64,000 nt of DNA, taken from assembly GCA_050331815.1 (NCBI GenBank), contig JBHJGM010000003.1, positions 434,001 to 498,000 of the forward strand, written 5' to 3'. Of the stretch, positions 50,945 through 61,100 are shown one piece after another. Under the pieces are notes generated by a model that saw only the letters and a list, made by a program, of their open reading frames with translations, was not told the DNA's origin and searched no databases. The first letter of the stretch is position 1. The number at the start of each line of letters is the position of its first letter. This DNA is from JBHJGM01 sp050331815 (lineage in GTDB: Bacteria; Verrucomicrobiota; Verrucomicrobiia; Opitutales; JBHJGM01). Position numbers and translations under genes: made by a program.

Positions 50945-53314
50945 ATGAGACGCTGGTTTTATGCCCTGTCGACCCGGGCCAAGCTCAGCCTGATCATCAC
51001 TTTTCTGAGCTTTCTCTCGTTGTCGTTATTTTCGTGTCTCAAGGTGTATCTGGATTACCGAGCCCGCCTGGCCGACCTTGAACGCAGTCTGGATGCGACG
51101 GCGGCCATCATCGGGGACAACCTGAAGGCGCCGCTGGCCTTTTTGGACCAAACCGCCGCCAGCGAGGTGCTGCAGACGCTCAGCCAGGATCGCGAGATCA
51201 CGCACGCTCTTCTTGATGACGCCGAGGGCGAAACCTTTGCCCGCTATCAAGGGAGGTACTCAGGCGAGGATCTGATCGTGCAGCGGCTCGGTTTGGTCGA
51301 TCCGGAAAACTCGGTTATCAGAGTGCGCAGCGCCCTTTACGCAGACGAGGAACTCCTCGGTGAGCTGCACATCGAGCGTACGCTGGCCAACTTCTACGAG
51401 GCGATTTTCATGGCCTCCCTGCTAACCAGCGGCCTGGCCCTGGGCATGACCTTTCTGGCCTGGGGCGGCTCGACTTATCTACAGCGCCTCATCACCGGTC
51501 GCATTCACCGGCTGCGCGAAGCCATCGACGACATTGAAAACAGTCGGGAGTACCACCACCGCATCCACGATGATGGTTATGGCGATGACATCGGTATCCT
51601 GATCAGCGGATTCAACCGCATGATGGGCGAGATCGAATCCAAGGACAACTCCCTTAAAGACGCCCGCCGTGGCCTGGAGATCAAGGTCGAGGAGCGCACG
51701 TCCGAATTGGCCAAGGCGACCGAAAAGGCCGAGGCCGCGAACAAGGCCAAGTCTGTCTTTCTCGCAACGATGAGTCACGAGATGCGCACCCCTCTGAACG
51801 CAATTATCAGCACCTCGGACCTCATGCTGGAGGATCGGCTCGAGAGCCACCTCAAGGACAGTTTCGAGACCATTCAGCAAAGCGGCGGCGCCTTGCTCGG
51901 GCTCATCAACGATATTCTGGACTTCAGCAAAATCGAGGCCGACCGCCTTGAGCTGGAAACGGCACCCTTCGAACTGATTGAGGGCCTGACCCGCCCCCTC
52001 GTGCCGCTGAACATCCGCGCCCTGAACAACCGCGTCCACCTCTGCTATGATCTGCAGGGCGAACTGCCGGACATGGTCAGCGGCGACGAAACGCGCTTGC
52101 AGCAGGTCGTGACCAATCTGCTGACCAACGCGATCAAGATTTCTCCCGAAGGCGAAGTTATCCTGCGAATCCGCGGCGAGCCTGCACCGAAACTGGGAAC
52201 GAGCCGCATCCAGATTCAAATCGTCGATAACGGCGTGGGCATCCCCAAAGAGAAGCAACAGGTCATCTTTGAGCCCTTCACCCAGGCCGACGGATCGACG
52301 ACCCGCAAGTACGGTGGCACCGGTCTGGGTCTTACAATTTGCCGCCGCATTGTCGAAGCCATGAACGGCAGCCTGACGGTCGAAAGCAGCGTGGCGCTGG
52401 GCTCGACGTTTAGTTTCACGATTGAGTTGTCGACCTCCAGCGCGAGTTCGGAACGCTACCACCAGGGGCGCTACTTTTTCCGTGGCAAGCGCTTCCTGAT
52501 CGTCGAGCCTCACGAGCTCACGCGCAACCTGTTCCAGCGTCTGGTCAGCAAATGGGGCGCAGATTGCGAGGCGGTCGATACCGCCTACGAAGCCCTCTGT
52601 CTCGTGGAGGACAAGGTGCGCTTCGATGCCATCTTGATCCGCCTGGACTTGCCGATGCTCAGCGGCGACGTGCTGGCCAAGCAGATTCGCGAACGCAACA
52701 GCGGCGAGTCGGTTCCGATCCTCCTCCTGGCAGCGACCCCCCACTCCACCAGCGATTTCGCGCCGGGTCTAATTCAATCCGTGCTCGCAAACCCCTGCAC
52801 ACCCTATGCGCTCTTCAGCCGCCTGGAAGATATTCTGAAGATGGGCACACCTTATCCGCGCAAAAGCGGTTCGCGCGTCTTCCTGGACAAAACCCTCGGC
52901 GACTCGCACCCGCTACGCATTCTAATTGTCGAGGACAACGTGGTGAATCAGAAGGTCCTGCAGAAAATACTCGGCTCCATGGGCTACGAGGGCGACGTCG
53001 CCGGCAACGGTCAAATCGCCCTAGAAATGATGGAGCACGAAATCTACGACCTCGTCTTCATGGACATGCAGATGCCGATCCTCGACGGGCCAGAAACGAC
53101 GCGGCGCATCCGGTCGGACTTTCCAGAGGGCCGCCAGCCCTGGATCATCGCCCTGACCGCCAATGCCATGAAGGAAGACCAGGACACCTGCCGCGAAGCC
53201 GGCATGAACGGCTTCATCTCAAAGCCCATCCAGCTAAAGCTGCTCAGCGAAGTACTCTCGGAAACCCCTCAACTCCCGGATTCCCCGCTCACGCATTTGA
53301 CGGCGAACATTTAG
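50945..53314 (+). CDS. Hybrid sensor histidine kinase with one degenerate and one intact receiver
   Basis: About 789 residues. TM1 (SLIITFLSFLSLSLFSCLKV), a periplasmic sensor of about 120 residues, TM2 (MASLLTSGLALGMTFLAW), HAMP (RITGRIHRLREAIDDIENSR-like), a coiled coil, then HisKA with phosphorylatable H278 (FLATMSHEMRTPLNAI). HATPase has DNGVGIPKEKQQ and TGLGLTICRRIVEAMNGS. The first receiver (about residues 515-640) has Arg566 where the phospho-Asp should be (LIRLDLPMLSG), so it is a pseudo-receiver. The second receiver has Asp707 (LVFMDMQMPILDG). Signalling would be from a periplasmic cue through the second receiver; the downstream acceptor is not identified. Confidence 0.92.
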   Translation: MRRWFYALSTRAKLSLIITFLSFLSLSLFSCLKVYLDYRARLADLERSLDATAAIIGDNLKAPLAFLDQTAASEVLQTLSQDREITHALLDDAEGETFARYQGRYSGEDLIVQRLGLVDPENSVIRVRSALYADEELLGELHIERTLANFYEAIFMASLLTSGLALGMTFLAWGGSTYLQRLITGRIHRLREAIDDIENSREYHHRIHDDGYGDDIGILISGFNRMMGEIESKDNSLKDARRGLEIKVEERTSELAKATEKAEAANKAKSVFLATMSHEMRTPLNAIISTSDLMLEDRLESHLKDSFETIQQSGGALLGLINDILDFSKIEADRLELETAPFELIEGLTRPLVPLNIRALNNRVHLCYDLQGELPDMVSGDETRLQQVVTNLLTNAIKISPEGEVILRIRGEPAPKLGTSRIQIQIVDNGVGIPKEKQQVIFEPFTQADGSTTRKYGGTGLGLTICRRIVEAMNGSLTVESSVALGSTFSFTIELSTSSASSERYHQGRYFFRGKRFLIVEPHELTRNLFQRLVSKWGADCEAVDTAYEALCLVEDKVRFDAILIRLDLPMLSGDVLAKQIRERNSGESVPILLLAATPHSTSDFAPGLIQSVLANPCTPYALFSRLEDILKMGTPYPRKSGSRVFLDKTLGDSHPLRILIVEDNVVNQKVLQKILGSMGYEGDVAGNGQIALEMMEHEIYDLVFMDMQMPILDGPETTRRIRSDFPEGRQPWIIALTANAMKEDQDTCREAGMNGFISKPIQLKLLSEVLSETPQLPDSPLTHLTANI

Positions 53315-53483
53315 CAACTCAGACCCGGTAAAGCACTGCGGCGATGCAGACTTCAGGTGAATTCCCGCATGTAGGTCGGCGAAGTAAGATGACTTCTGCG
53401 GACCCATGCTGCCTTCTAGGTCATGCTCCGCATCAAGAAACCAGTCTGGGCGGTCGATATACATAAGTCGAAGTGGTCACCTG

Positions 53484-54035
53484 GTGAAGTTTCGAGCGAC
53501 ACGCGCAGCCAAAGATTTCGGTCCGTCTCGACGGCGGGCCGGGTTTTCCACGTTCGAGATGGGATTCGTCCTGCTGATCATCGCGGCGATGACCTCCATG
53601 ACGCTGCCGGTTTACAAGTCGCTCAAGCAAGGCGAGGAAAACACCCTCACCGCAAATCGCCTGCGCATGCATGTCAGCGTTTTCAAATCCTACGCCTCTG
53701 AAAACGAGGGTTGGCCGCCGAGCATGGCCGCCACCGATGACTTCCCCACCGGCATGTCCAATCTGCTCGACGCCTACAATTGGACCGAGGAAACGCCGCT
53801 GGGCGGGCACTTTGTCTGGGAGGCCAACGGGGTCCACAACGGCACGACCTACCCCGGCGTGATTGTGATTTCGGACCTCCACCAGGAAACCTATACGCCC
53901 ATCACCGCCAGTAACGAACAGCTCACCAAGCTCGACTTCATCCTTGACGATGGCGACCTCACTACGGGCCGCTTCCAGTTGGGCTTTCGCAACGTACCGA
54001 TTTACATCCTCGACTCGGGAACATCTGATTTCTGA
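53484..54035 (+). CDS. Type II secretion/pilin-like pseudopilin
   Basis: About 183 residues from a GTG start; an upstream in-frame ATG at 53406 is possible. The N-terminal prepilin signature is GFSTFEMGFVLLIIAAM: Gly before Phe, Glu at +5 and a hydrophobic helix, which prepilin peptidase would process. The body is a mixed alpha/beta globular domain (YKSLKQGEENTLTANRLRM, ENEGWPPSMAATDDF, FVWEANGVHNGTTY). The gene stands alone: no secretion-system core genes are adjacent, so the assembly it joins is unknown. A strong hairpin follows its stop. Confidence 0.78.
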   Translation: MKFRATRAAKDFGPSRRRAGFSTFEMGFVLLIIAAMTSMTLPVYKSLKQGEENTLTANRLRMHVSVFKSYASENEGWPPSMAATDDFPTGMSNLLDAYNWTEETPLGGHFVWEANGVHNGTTYPGVIVISDLHQETYTPITASNEQLTKLDFILDDGDLTTGRFQLGFRNVPIYILDSGTSDF

Positions 54036-54055
54036 TCGGCAGTACCGGCTCTGCT

Positions 54056-54072
54056 GAAAGGCGGGGCCTTTC
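54056..54072 (+). terminator. Hairpin after the pseudopilin gene
   Basis: GAAAGGC (54056-54062) and GCCTTTC (54066-54072) with a GGG loop, extendable by CTGC/GCAG on the outside. It lies 20 bp past the stop. There is no T-run, so termination is possible but not certain. Confidence 0.4.
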
Positions 54073-54257
54073 CGGGCAGGAGACTTGGGTAGGCGGCCAT
54101 TCAGCTAACGCAGCCGCATCGTTCATTTGTCACGCCAAAGCTCATGCTACCCCGGCGGCAGACCGATAAACCATTAGCTTGAGAGAAAGAAATTGTCTGT
54201 GGGCGTATTTGCCTGCGGAAAACCGACGTCGCTCCAGCCCGACTCGCAGAATTAACC

Positions 54258-55076
54258 ATGGGACAACTTCAACTCATCAACCTGACCAGAGACGCGGGTG
54301 CGGTTGAGGTAGGTTCGCACGAACTTGAGCTTGGCGAGGCTTGGAAGGATGAGGTCAAGGCCCTGCTCGAACGGTTCACCCGGTTGCAACCTCCGGCGCG
54401 CGGACCCGAGCCGGAGGTGCGCCTGTGCAACGGCACACGTGACTATGCGGTGCAGAATGTTTCGGGCAGTCTCTACCTCAAGTCGCTGGACAACCTGAAC
54501 CAGCAGAACGTGCGGGTGTCGCCTGCCGAGGTGGTTACCGTCATGGAGTCGGGTCTGGGTGGGCTGGTCGACCAGCAGCGGGTCGTCGAACAAGAGGAAG
54601 AGATTGCGGAGATTGAAGCCAAGGCAGTAGCCGACGGACGCGGCCTGGTCCGCAGAACTCCACGACACGCATCCCTGGTGGTCATGGTGTTGCTGGCGGT
54701 GGTCTCCGTTTCCCTGAGCGTGGCGTATACTTTTTTCCTGGATGGCGGGGCAGGCGAAGCGTTCGAGTTTCGTCCCGTCACCATGGAAGCCTCAATTAAG
54801 GATTATCTGCGCGCGCACGCCGGACGCTACGAAACCCAGCACCCGACCGCCGCGCGTGCCATTGAACTGAGCCTGTCCGGAGAAGTGCAACTCTACCAGA
54901 TGGTCTTGGCCGACAATGAAAAGGGTTATGACTGGCGGCTGCTTGTTGCGGGTACAGGCACCTTCGGCCACAGCCGGGAAGCGCTGGGCGTACGCACTTG
55001 GGAAGGCGGCTGGATTGCCATCCGCCGGCAAGGTGTCATCGAATTCTACGGAGAAACCTACGTCAAAGTGAAGTGA
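54258..55076 (+). CDS. Single-pass membrane protein of unknown function
   Basis: 272 residues. Residues 1-135 are cytosolic, with a small strand-rich domain (MGQLQLINLTRDAGAVEV, VRLCNGTRDYAVQNVSGSLY) and an acidic helix (EQEEEIAEIEAKAVADG). One membrane helix lies at residues 139-160 (SLVVMVLLAVVSVSLSVAYT). The C-terminal 105 residues are extracytoplasmic (IKDYLRAHAGRYETQHPTAA, LVAGTGTFGHSREALGVRT). No family recognised. It follows the pseudopilin by about 220 bp, with the GH43-like gene 50 bp downstream. A relation to envelope assembly is suggested only by topology. Confidence 0.7.
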   Translation: MGQLQLINLTRDAGAVEVGSHELELGEAWKDEVKALLERFTRLQPPARGPEPEVRLCNGTRDYAVQNVSGSLYLKSLDNLNQQNVRVSPAEVVTVMESGLGGLVDQQRVVEQEEEIAEIEAKAVADGRGLVRRTPRHASLVVMVLLAVVSVSLSVAYTFFLDGGAGEAFEFRPVTMEASIKDYLRAHAGRYETQHPTAARAIELSLSGEVQLYQMVLADNEKGYDWRLLVAGTGTFGHSREALGVRTWEGGWIAIRRQGVIEFYGETYVKVK

Positions 55077-55128
55077 GGCAACGCCTGCGCGCTTGCCCGG
55101 GCCGCCGTTGGCTGGCTGGATACCGCGC

Positions 55129-56055
55129 ATGCCCGACACTCTGATCTCACGGCGCAACCCCATGTTCCCGGGCTCTGGCCTGTGCGACCCGCACCTGCGG
55201 CCCGTCGGCGACACCGCCTACCTTTACCTGACCCGCGACAAATCACCGGACAACACCGCCTTTATCATGGAGGATTGGTGGGTGCTCAAGTCGCGGGACC
55301 TGACGCACTGGGAACACGCCTGCACAATTCGTCCGGGCGGAACGTATCTGGGTGCTGGATACAACACCTGTTGGGCCGCCGACGTCGCGCACACCGAAAC
55401 GCGCAGCTACTTTTATTTCTCAGATAAGAACCAGGCCACGGGCGTCCTCGTGGGTGAAAGCCCCGTTGGCCCCTGGACAGACCCCTTGGGCAAACCGCTG
55501 ATCACCTTCAGCGATCTGCCCGGTGCCGACGCCCAAACGCGCCCCTACGATCCGGGCGTCTTTATCGAGGACAACGGCACGCGCTACCTCGTGGTGGGCG
55601 TGTGGGAGTTTTTCTTGGTGCGTCTCAACGCCGACGGAATCTCCTTCGATGCGCCGCCCCGCAAACTTGAGATTCTCGACCCCGTGGGCCCCTACGGCCT
55701 AGGCAAAACCGACGACAAGCCGTTTTTATGCAAGCGCAACGGCCTCTACTACCTGTCCTGGGGCGCTTTCTACGCGATCTCCGAAAGCCTGCACGGCCCC
55801 TACCAGTCTTACGGAGCGTTCATCACCGAGTCCGCGACCGACCCCGAACTGCGCTACACACACGACCCGCACCTGCACGACCGCCATGGTTCGTTTTTTA
55901 ATTGGCAGGGCCGCTGGTACTTCATTGGCAATGACATGAGCCAGACCCGCTCGCGTAAGTTTCGGGATTGCTCGCTGGCACCGGTCTGCTTCCGCGCCGA
56001 TGGCACCCTCGAGCCGCTGGCACTGACCGTCAGCGGAATTTGGGGCGGCGCGTGA
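55129..56055 (+). CDS. GH43-like five-bladed propeller glycosidase
   Basis: About 308 residues. The beta-propeller strands and Asp positions resemble GH43/GH117: the first acidic site GSGLCDPHLRPVGDTAYLYL, a second YDPGVFIEDNGTRYLVVGV, and a Glu-bearing segment WGAFYAISESLHGPY. A long tail segment is DPHLHDRHGSFFNWQGRWY. Expected activity is release of arabinose, xylose or galactose-type sugars, but the substrate is not predictable. No signal peptide is seen at the ATG (MPDTLISRRNP), so it may act in the cytoplasm or be exported otherwise. The lipoprotein phosphorylase-fold gene follows by 28 bp. Confidence 0.75.
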   Translation: MPDTLISRRNPMFPGSGLCDPHLRPVGDTAYLYLTRDKSPDNTAFIMEDWWVLKSRDLTHWEHACTIRPGGTYLGAGYNTCWAADVAHTETRSYFYFSDKNQATGVLVGESPVGPWTDPLGKPLITFSDLPGADAQTRPYDPGVFIEDNGTRYLVVGVWEFFLVRLNADGISFDAPPRKLEILDPVGPYGLGKTDDKPFLCKRNGLYYLSWGAFYAISESLHGPYQSYGAFITESATDPELRYTHDPHLHDRHGSFFNWQGRWYFIGNDMSQTRSRKFRDCSLAPVCFRADGTLEPLALTVSGIWGGA

Positions 56056-56083
56056 CTGGCATGGATTGTGGTTCTTGGTCCAC

Positions 56084-57043
56084 ATGGTTCGACGCACGTG
56101 TTCCCTCTTCTGGCTCCTGGCGGGCTTTGCCCTGAGCGCCTGCCTGCCCTCCCTCCAGGCCGATGAAAAGATCTTCATCGCAGTGGTTGGCGGTTCCTCC
56201 TTTGGCGCGCCCGATAAATTCGGCGAAGGCCTCGTCGAAACCGACGGCTTTGAGCAGGTGGAAACGCCTTTCGGACCCGGGCCAAAGCTGTACAAGCTCC
56301 GCTACAAGGGAGTGCCCTTTTACTACGTAAGGTTTTATGGATACGAGACCCTCGCGCAGGACAACAACGACGGCAACGTCCACGTGCGCACCTGGTATTC
56401 GCTGCATAAAAAAGGCGTGACGCACGTGCTGGGCGGGGCGACCTCCGGCGGCATCCGTACCGATTACGATTACGACGACATCATCATCGCCGACGACTTT
56501 ATGGTCATGGAGAGCCAGCGTCCGCAAAGCATTCTCGACTACACCGACATCGAGCGTCCGGGCATCTTTCCCAACTTCGCTACCCCTTTCAGCCCTTCGC
56601 TGCGCACGCTGTTGATCGATGAGGCTCAAAAAGCTCACGGCAGCTACAGCGGCAACCTCTACACCAGCGGCGTCCACATCCAGCACAACCCGGGGCGCTT
56701 CGAAACCGCCGCCGAAATCCGCGCCATGCGCATCCTGGGCGCGGACCATGTTTCAGAAAACGTCGGCACCTGCACCACCTACGCGCGGCAGCTCGGCATG
56801 CGCTGGGCCGTCATCAACGCCATTTCCAACCCGGCGGTCGGGGTGCGCCCCTTCAGCTTCAAAGACATGCAGGGGAGCACCGCCCGCGTCGCCGCTCACT
56901 GCGTGCCCATCCTTCTCGAGACCATCGCGCGTATTCCCGAAGAGGCGACGGAGCCCGAACCTGTCAGCGAAGGCGAAAAATTCCAAGGCTCCTACACCGA
57001 TCCGGATTCCGAATCCTCGGAAATCATCAGCAGCGAGGAATGA
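56084..57043 (+). CDS. Exported MTAP/PNP-fold nucleoside phosphorylase-like lipoprotein
   Basis: About 319 residues. The N-terminus is a signal peptide with lipobox-like LSAC (LLAGFALSACLPSLQADE). The core resembles 5'-methylthioadenosine phosphorylase/PNP: FIAVVGGSSFGAPDK (phosphate loop variant), LGGATSGGIRTDYDYDDIII, VHIQHNPGRFETAAEIRAM and the distal ENVGTCTTYARQLGMRWAVI. A cytoplasmic MTAP has GGSGLY and a catalytic set that only partly aligns here. Export of a nucleoside phosphorylase is unusual; it may be catalytically changed. A Glu-rich tail ends the protein. ATG at 56084 chosen for the signal peptide. Confidence 0.72.
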   Translation: MVRRTCSLFWLLAGFALSACLPSLQADEKIFIAVVGGSSFGAPDKFGEGLVETDGFEQVETPFGPGPKLYKLRYKGVPFYYVRFYGYETLAQDNNDGNVHVRTWYSLHKKGVTHVLGGATSGGIRTDYDYDDIIIADDFMVMESQRPQSILDYTDIERPGIFPNFATPFSPSLRTLLIDEAQKAHGSYSGNLYTSGVHIQHNPGRFETAAEIRAMRILGADHVSENVGTCTTYARQLGMRWAVINAISNPAVGVRPFSFKDMQGSTARVAAHCVPILLETIARIPEEATEPEPVSEGEKFQGSYTDPDSESSEIISSEE

Positions 57044-57233
57044 GGCTCCGGTAGACTGAGGATGGTGACGCATCCCAATCGCGGATCCGCTGCTTTGTTA
57101 TGCGGCAGTAGCCCAAGATCAAACATCAGCCAGTGACATTCTAGCATTGGGTGCATTGGTTCTTGACCGCAACTTGAGCCTTCCGGACACTACGAGCGTC
57201 TTTGCTTCCTTCACCTTCAGCTAGTCCTCTTCC

Positions 57234-57677
57234 ATGCCTTTGATACTTGGATTGATTGCGGGCCTGGTCACCGCCTTGGCCTGCGGCATTGCCTGGGGTC
57301 AGATCGCCAAACACCTGAATGCGGAAATCGGCTACGCGGCCCTTGGCGTGGGTGCGGCCACCGGACTCGCCGTGCGCATGGCATCGCGGGCCGCGCAGCT
57401 ACCGCAGCAAATTGTGGGCGTGGTCTGCGCGGTCCTCGGCATCTTTTTCGGCAAGGTGTATGCATTCAAATACCTCACCGAAGAATTTCTCGAAGCCGAA
57501 TACGGGGAATCGGTCACGCTCTCCATTTTCGAGCCGGAGTTCTACGAAGTCTTTTTCGAGTACTACGCCGAGAGCGCCGGCAAGGACCTCATTTTTGACG
57601 CGCTCTGGGTGGTGCTTGCGGTGGTCATGGCGTGGCGTATCGCGGGCTACAGCCCCGCTGCTAACCTCCCCGAGTAA
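57234..57677 (+). CDS. Small integral membrane protein
   Basis: 147 residues with three to four hydrophobic segments: LILGLIAGLVTALACGIAW, YAALGVGAATGLAVRMA, IVGVVCAVLGIFFGKVYAF and a C-terminal LWVVLAVVMAWRIAG. A conserved-looking acidic region (YLTEEFLEAEYGESVTLS) lies in a loop. No family recognised. The 190-bp gap before it holds no gene; it is followed by a 433-bp gap. Confidence 0.65.
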   Translation: MPLILGLIAGLVTALACGIAWGQIAKHLNAEIGYAALGVGAATGLAVRMASRAAQLPQQIVGVVCAVLGIFFGKVYAFKYLTEEFLEAEYGESVTLSIFEPEFYEVFFEYYAESAGKDLIFDALWVVLAVVMAWRIAGYSPAANLPE

Positions 57678-58110
57678 GCGGCGCTCGCTTAGGCATTGCG
57701 TGTCTTTCTGTGCGCGACCAGCCCCTGCTTGTACGGCAACGCTCAACCTGCACTGCGCCGCGCGCTTTCTTCGTCTGCAAATCCGGCGTAACCTATATCA
57801 GCGAAGCGCTAAGTTCTGCAGGCTCACTCGCACGCGAATTTGGCACCAACCCAGGCGGTTCCCTGCACGCAGCAAGCAGCCAGGCAGGTGATTGATAGGT
57901 TTTGGTATAAAAATCGCGCAAACGGTTCCAAAGAGGTAACTTGCGAGATATCTGGGGAGTGTCTCCAGCGGTCGCAAAAGTGCGTTTGCAGCACCGCTTA
58001 CAAGGGTGAATTCGGTTGCTTCTAGGGCTAGATATGTATTATATATTATCCGGATTCGACAGCAGGCGCATACCTCATTTCCGCTTGTCTTTAATTTCTA
58101 CGTCTCGTCT
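57678..58110. other. Intergenic region, 433 bp, no gene found
   Basis: Open frames on both strands are short and without family features. A small palindromic segment (CGCAAAAGTGCG near 57975) is all that stands out. Probably the promoter region of the giant cytochrome gene. Confidence 0.55.
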
Positions 58111-61100
58111 ATGACCCTTCCCACCGTTGCTTGCAGCCGTGGCGCTTCAGCGTTGCGGACCTTCTCGGCCTACACCCGTCGTGCCGGCCTCCTGAGCCTC
58201 GCGCTGATACTCGGCTTCGACATGTGTACGACGGCCCGGGCCATGCCCAACGCCGTTATCAACCAGAACACCTTTCCCGGAGGGTTTCCCCAGATGCATC
58301 CATCCGGCCGCCAATGGATGGAGGGTGAGTACATCGCCGGGCCCGTGCGCCGTATGCAAGGTCGCACCGCCGTACTTTTTTATCACAACGGCTATGTCAT
58401 GTCGACGCCCGAGGTTCCGGGCAGCCTGAGTGGTTCGGACTTCAACATCCGCATCTTCGATCTTTCCCAGCTAGGCAACGGCTCCAACGCGGGCGCGCAG
58501 CCCAACGACCGCAATATGAACGGCACGCGCATCGTAGCCGGAGATTCGGGGGAACTGGGTGACGGCTCGGCGGGCTTCCAGGCCCACGGCTCGATGAAAA
58601 CGGGCCCCGTGGCCATGTCCGGCGGCTGGCGACAGCGTTTCTGGTACAACGAGGTGGGCAACAATTGGCACGTCTGGCGCGGCGACAACTGGAGCGACGC
58701 CTTCCGCAACGAGTTGGGCTTCGCCAACAACGACCCGGTTGATGAGGTCATCGGCCACACGCACATCCTCGGCAGCCGAGGGGCGCTCTTTTCGCCGTAC
58801 TTTGCGCGCGCTTGGTGGTCCTACGGCACGGTTTCCGGCAACGCCGACCTCCTCATCAACGGCCAGCAGGTGGCTTCCTGGGATCACCTCGGGCTGACCG
58901 GCGTGGTCTCCCACCCCTTCATCATCGGCAACCTGCTGATCATGGCCTCGGACCAGAGCCGCACCGGCATTGCCACCTACGATATTTCCGACCCCTCCAA
59001 CCCCGTACTTCTGGATGTGCTCAACGATGGCAACATCGGCAGCTATTGGCCGGAGGTTTGGGGTCACTACGTTGTCTTTGGCAAACGCGGCAACGACCAC
59101 GGGCTGATGCTGGTCGACTTCAGCGATCCCACCGACCTGAAGATTTCCCAGGAGATTCGCACCCCCTACAGCGCCGGCTTCTATCAGCATTTTCAGGACG
59201 AGTTCTGCTTTTTCGGCCCCTTCAAGGTCGACATGCGCACTGGTGAAATCGTGCTCCAGCTCGACGCGCAGCGCGGCAACAACGACGGCATCGATTTCCC
59301 CTCGGGCGACGTTCGCCGCAACCCCACCGAGTACAACCTCAACGGCTCAAACTCCTCACTTATTCTGGGTAACCTCTGGCTCAACGGCGGCGGCGCGAGT
59401 CAGCAGGGCCTGGCCATCTGGGCGCACCAGTCCGAGCCCGACACGCGCCCGCCCTTCCCGGCGTATCACATCCCCCAGGACGGCCAGACGAATTACCCGA
59501 CCGGCGGCTACCCCCTGAGCAATCCCATGGGTCCAGCCATCACCGTGCTCATCCACGAAACCCTCGAGTCAACCACCATCAACGATTCGACCGTCATCGT
59601 GCGACCACTCGGCGGCAACCCGCTCGACTGCACGCTGAATTTCTCGATGAACGATTTCCTCACCATCGTGCCCCGGTCGCCTCTTCAGGATAACACCACC
59701 TACGAAGTCATTCTGGAGGGCATCGAGGACGCCGCCGGCAACGCCATGGAGCGCTACGTCTTCAGCTTCTCGACCGGCAGCGCGGTGGGCGGCAATCAGT
59801 CACCCGTCATCAACGCCTTCACCGCAGACGCCTCGGTGGTCAATCCCGGCGACAGCGTCAACTTCTCCGTGGCCGCTACTGACCCCGAGAGTGAGGCTCT
59901 GGAGTATCGCTTCGAATTCGGCGACGGGGCCCCCACGCCCTGGCAGAGCAGCCCGACCACCTCGCACACCTACAACGAGGTGGGCCGCTTCAGCGCAACG
60001 GTGCAGGTGCGCGACGCCAGCAACCGGCTCTCCACCGCGCGCCTGCCCATCGGCGTGGTCAATCCGTTCACCGCGCAAAATCACACCCGCACCACGCCCA
60101 TCCTCTGCGACCCGTTGAACAACTACTTCATCACGGTCAACCCGGACAACAACTCCGTCACGGCGGTCGACATCAGCAGCGAGCAGGTTGTCTACGAGAC
60201 CGCGGTGGGCCTGGATCCCCGCACCCTTGCGCTGGACGCTTTCGGTAATCTCTGGGTTACCTGCTTTGACGGCGACCAGCTCGACATTCTCAACGCGGAG
60301 ACGGGCGCGCTGACCAACACCGTGAGCCTGCCCTACGGCTCGGCCCCCTACGGCATTGCACCCAGTCCCGACGGCATGACGCTCTACGTCAGCCTACATG
60401 GCAGCGGCAAACTGCTCCGCTTCGATGCTGCGTTCCGCAACCAGACCGGTACCATCGATCTCGACATCACCGCCCGTGCCATTGCGGTCAAGGGCGACGG
60501 CAACACCGCGTATGTAACCCGTTTCATTTCTGAAGGTGAGCACGGCACGGTCTGGAAAATCGATCTGTCCAGCTTTAGCCTGGACCAGACCATCGATCTG
60601 CTGATGGACCCGGGCATCATCGATCTGGAAACCGGCAACAACGACGAGGAGGCTATCGGCGACAGCGAGTTTGGCGGACGTGGCGTACCCAGCTACCTGG
60701 CCGGCATCACCATTTCTCCAGACGGCACCAAGGCCTGGATCACCGGTAATAAGTACAACGTGCAGCGCGGGCTCTTTGCCGACGGCAACGAACCGAACGA
60801 GGTTAACACCGTGCGCGCCGTCGTCATCGAGCTGAACCTGACCGACGACAGCGAAGACATCCTGACCCGCCGCGACGTCGACAACAGCGCCTCACCCACG
60901 GCGGTCGAATTTTCGCCCATGGGCGATTACGGCTTCGTGGCATTGGAAGGCAACAACGCCATCGCCGTGTACGACACGCTCAAGAATTCTGGCAACCCGG
61001 GCCTGGCCACCGTCACCCGTCTGGCAACCGATCCGGCCAGCCCGCCCGAAGGGGCCATCCCGAATTACCCGACAAAGCCCGGCATCGCCCCGCAAGGGCT

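Noticed and set aside
53234..53464. 76-codon minus-strand frame at the end of the hybrid kinase
   Set aside because: Mostly antisense to the kinase gene, with no motif and no promoter or ribosome-binding evidence.
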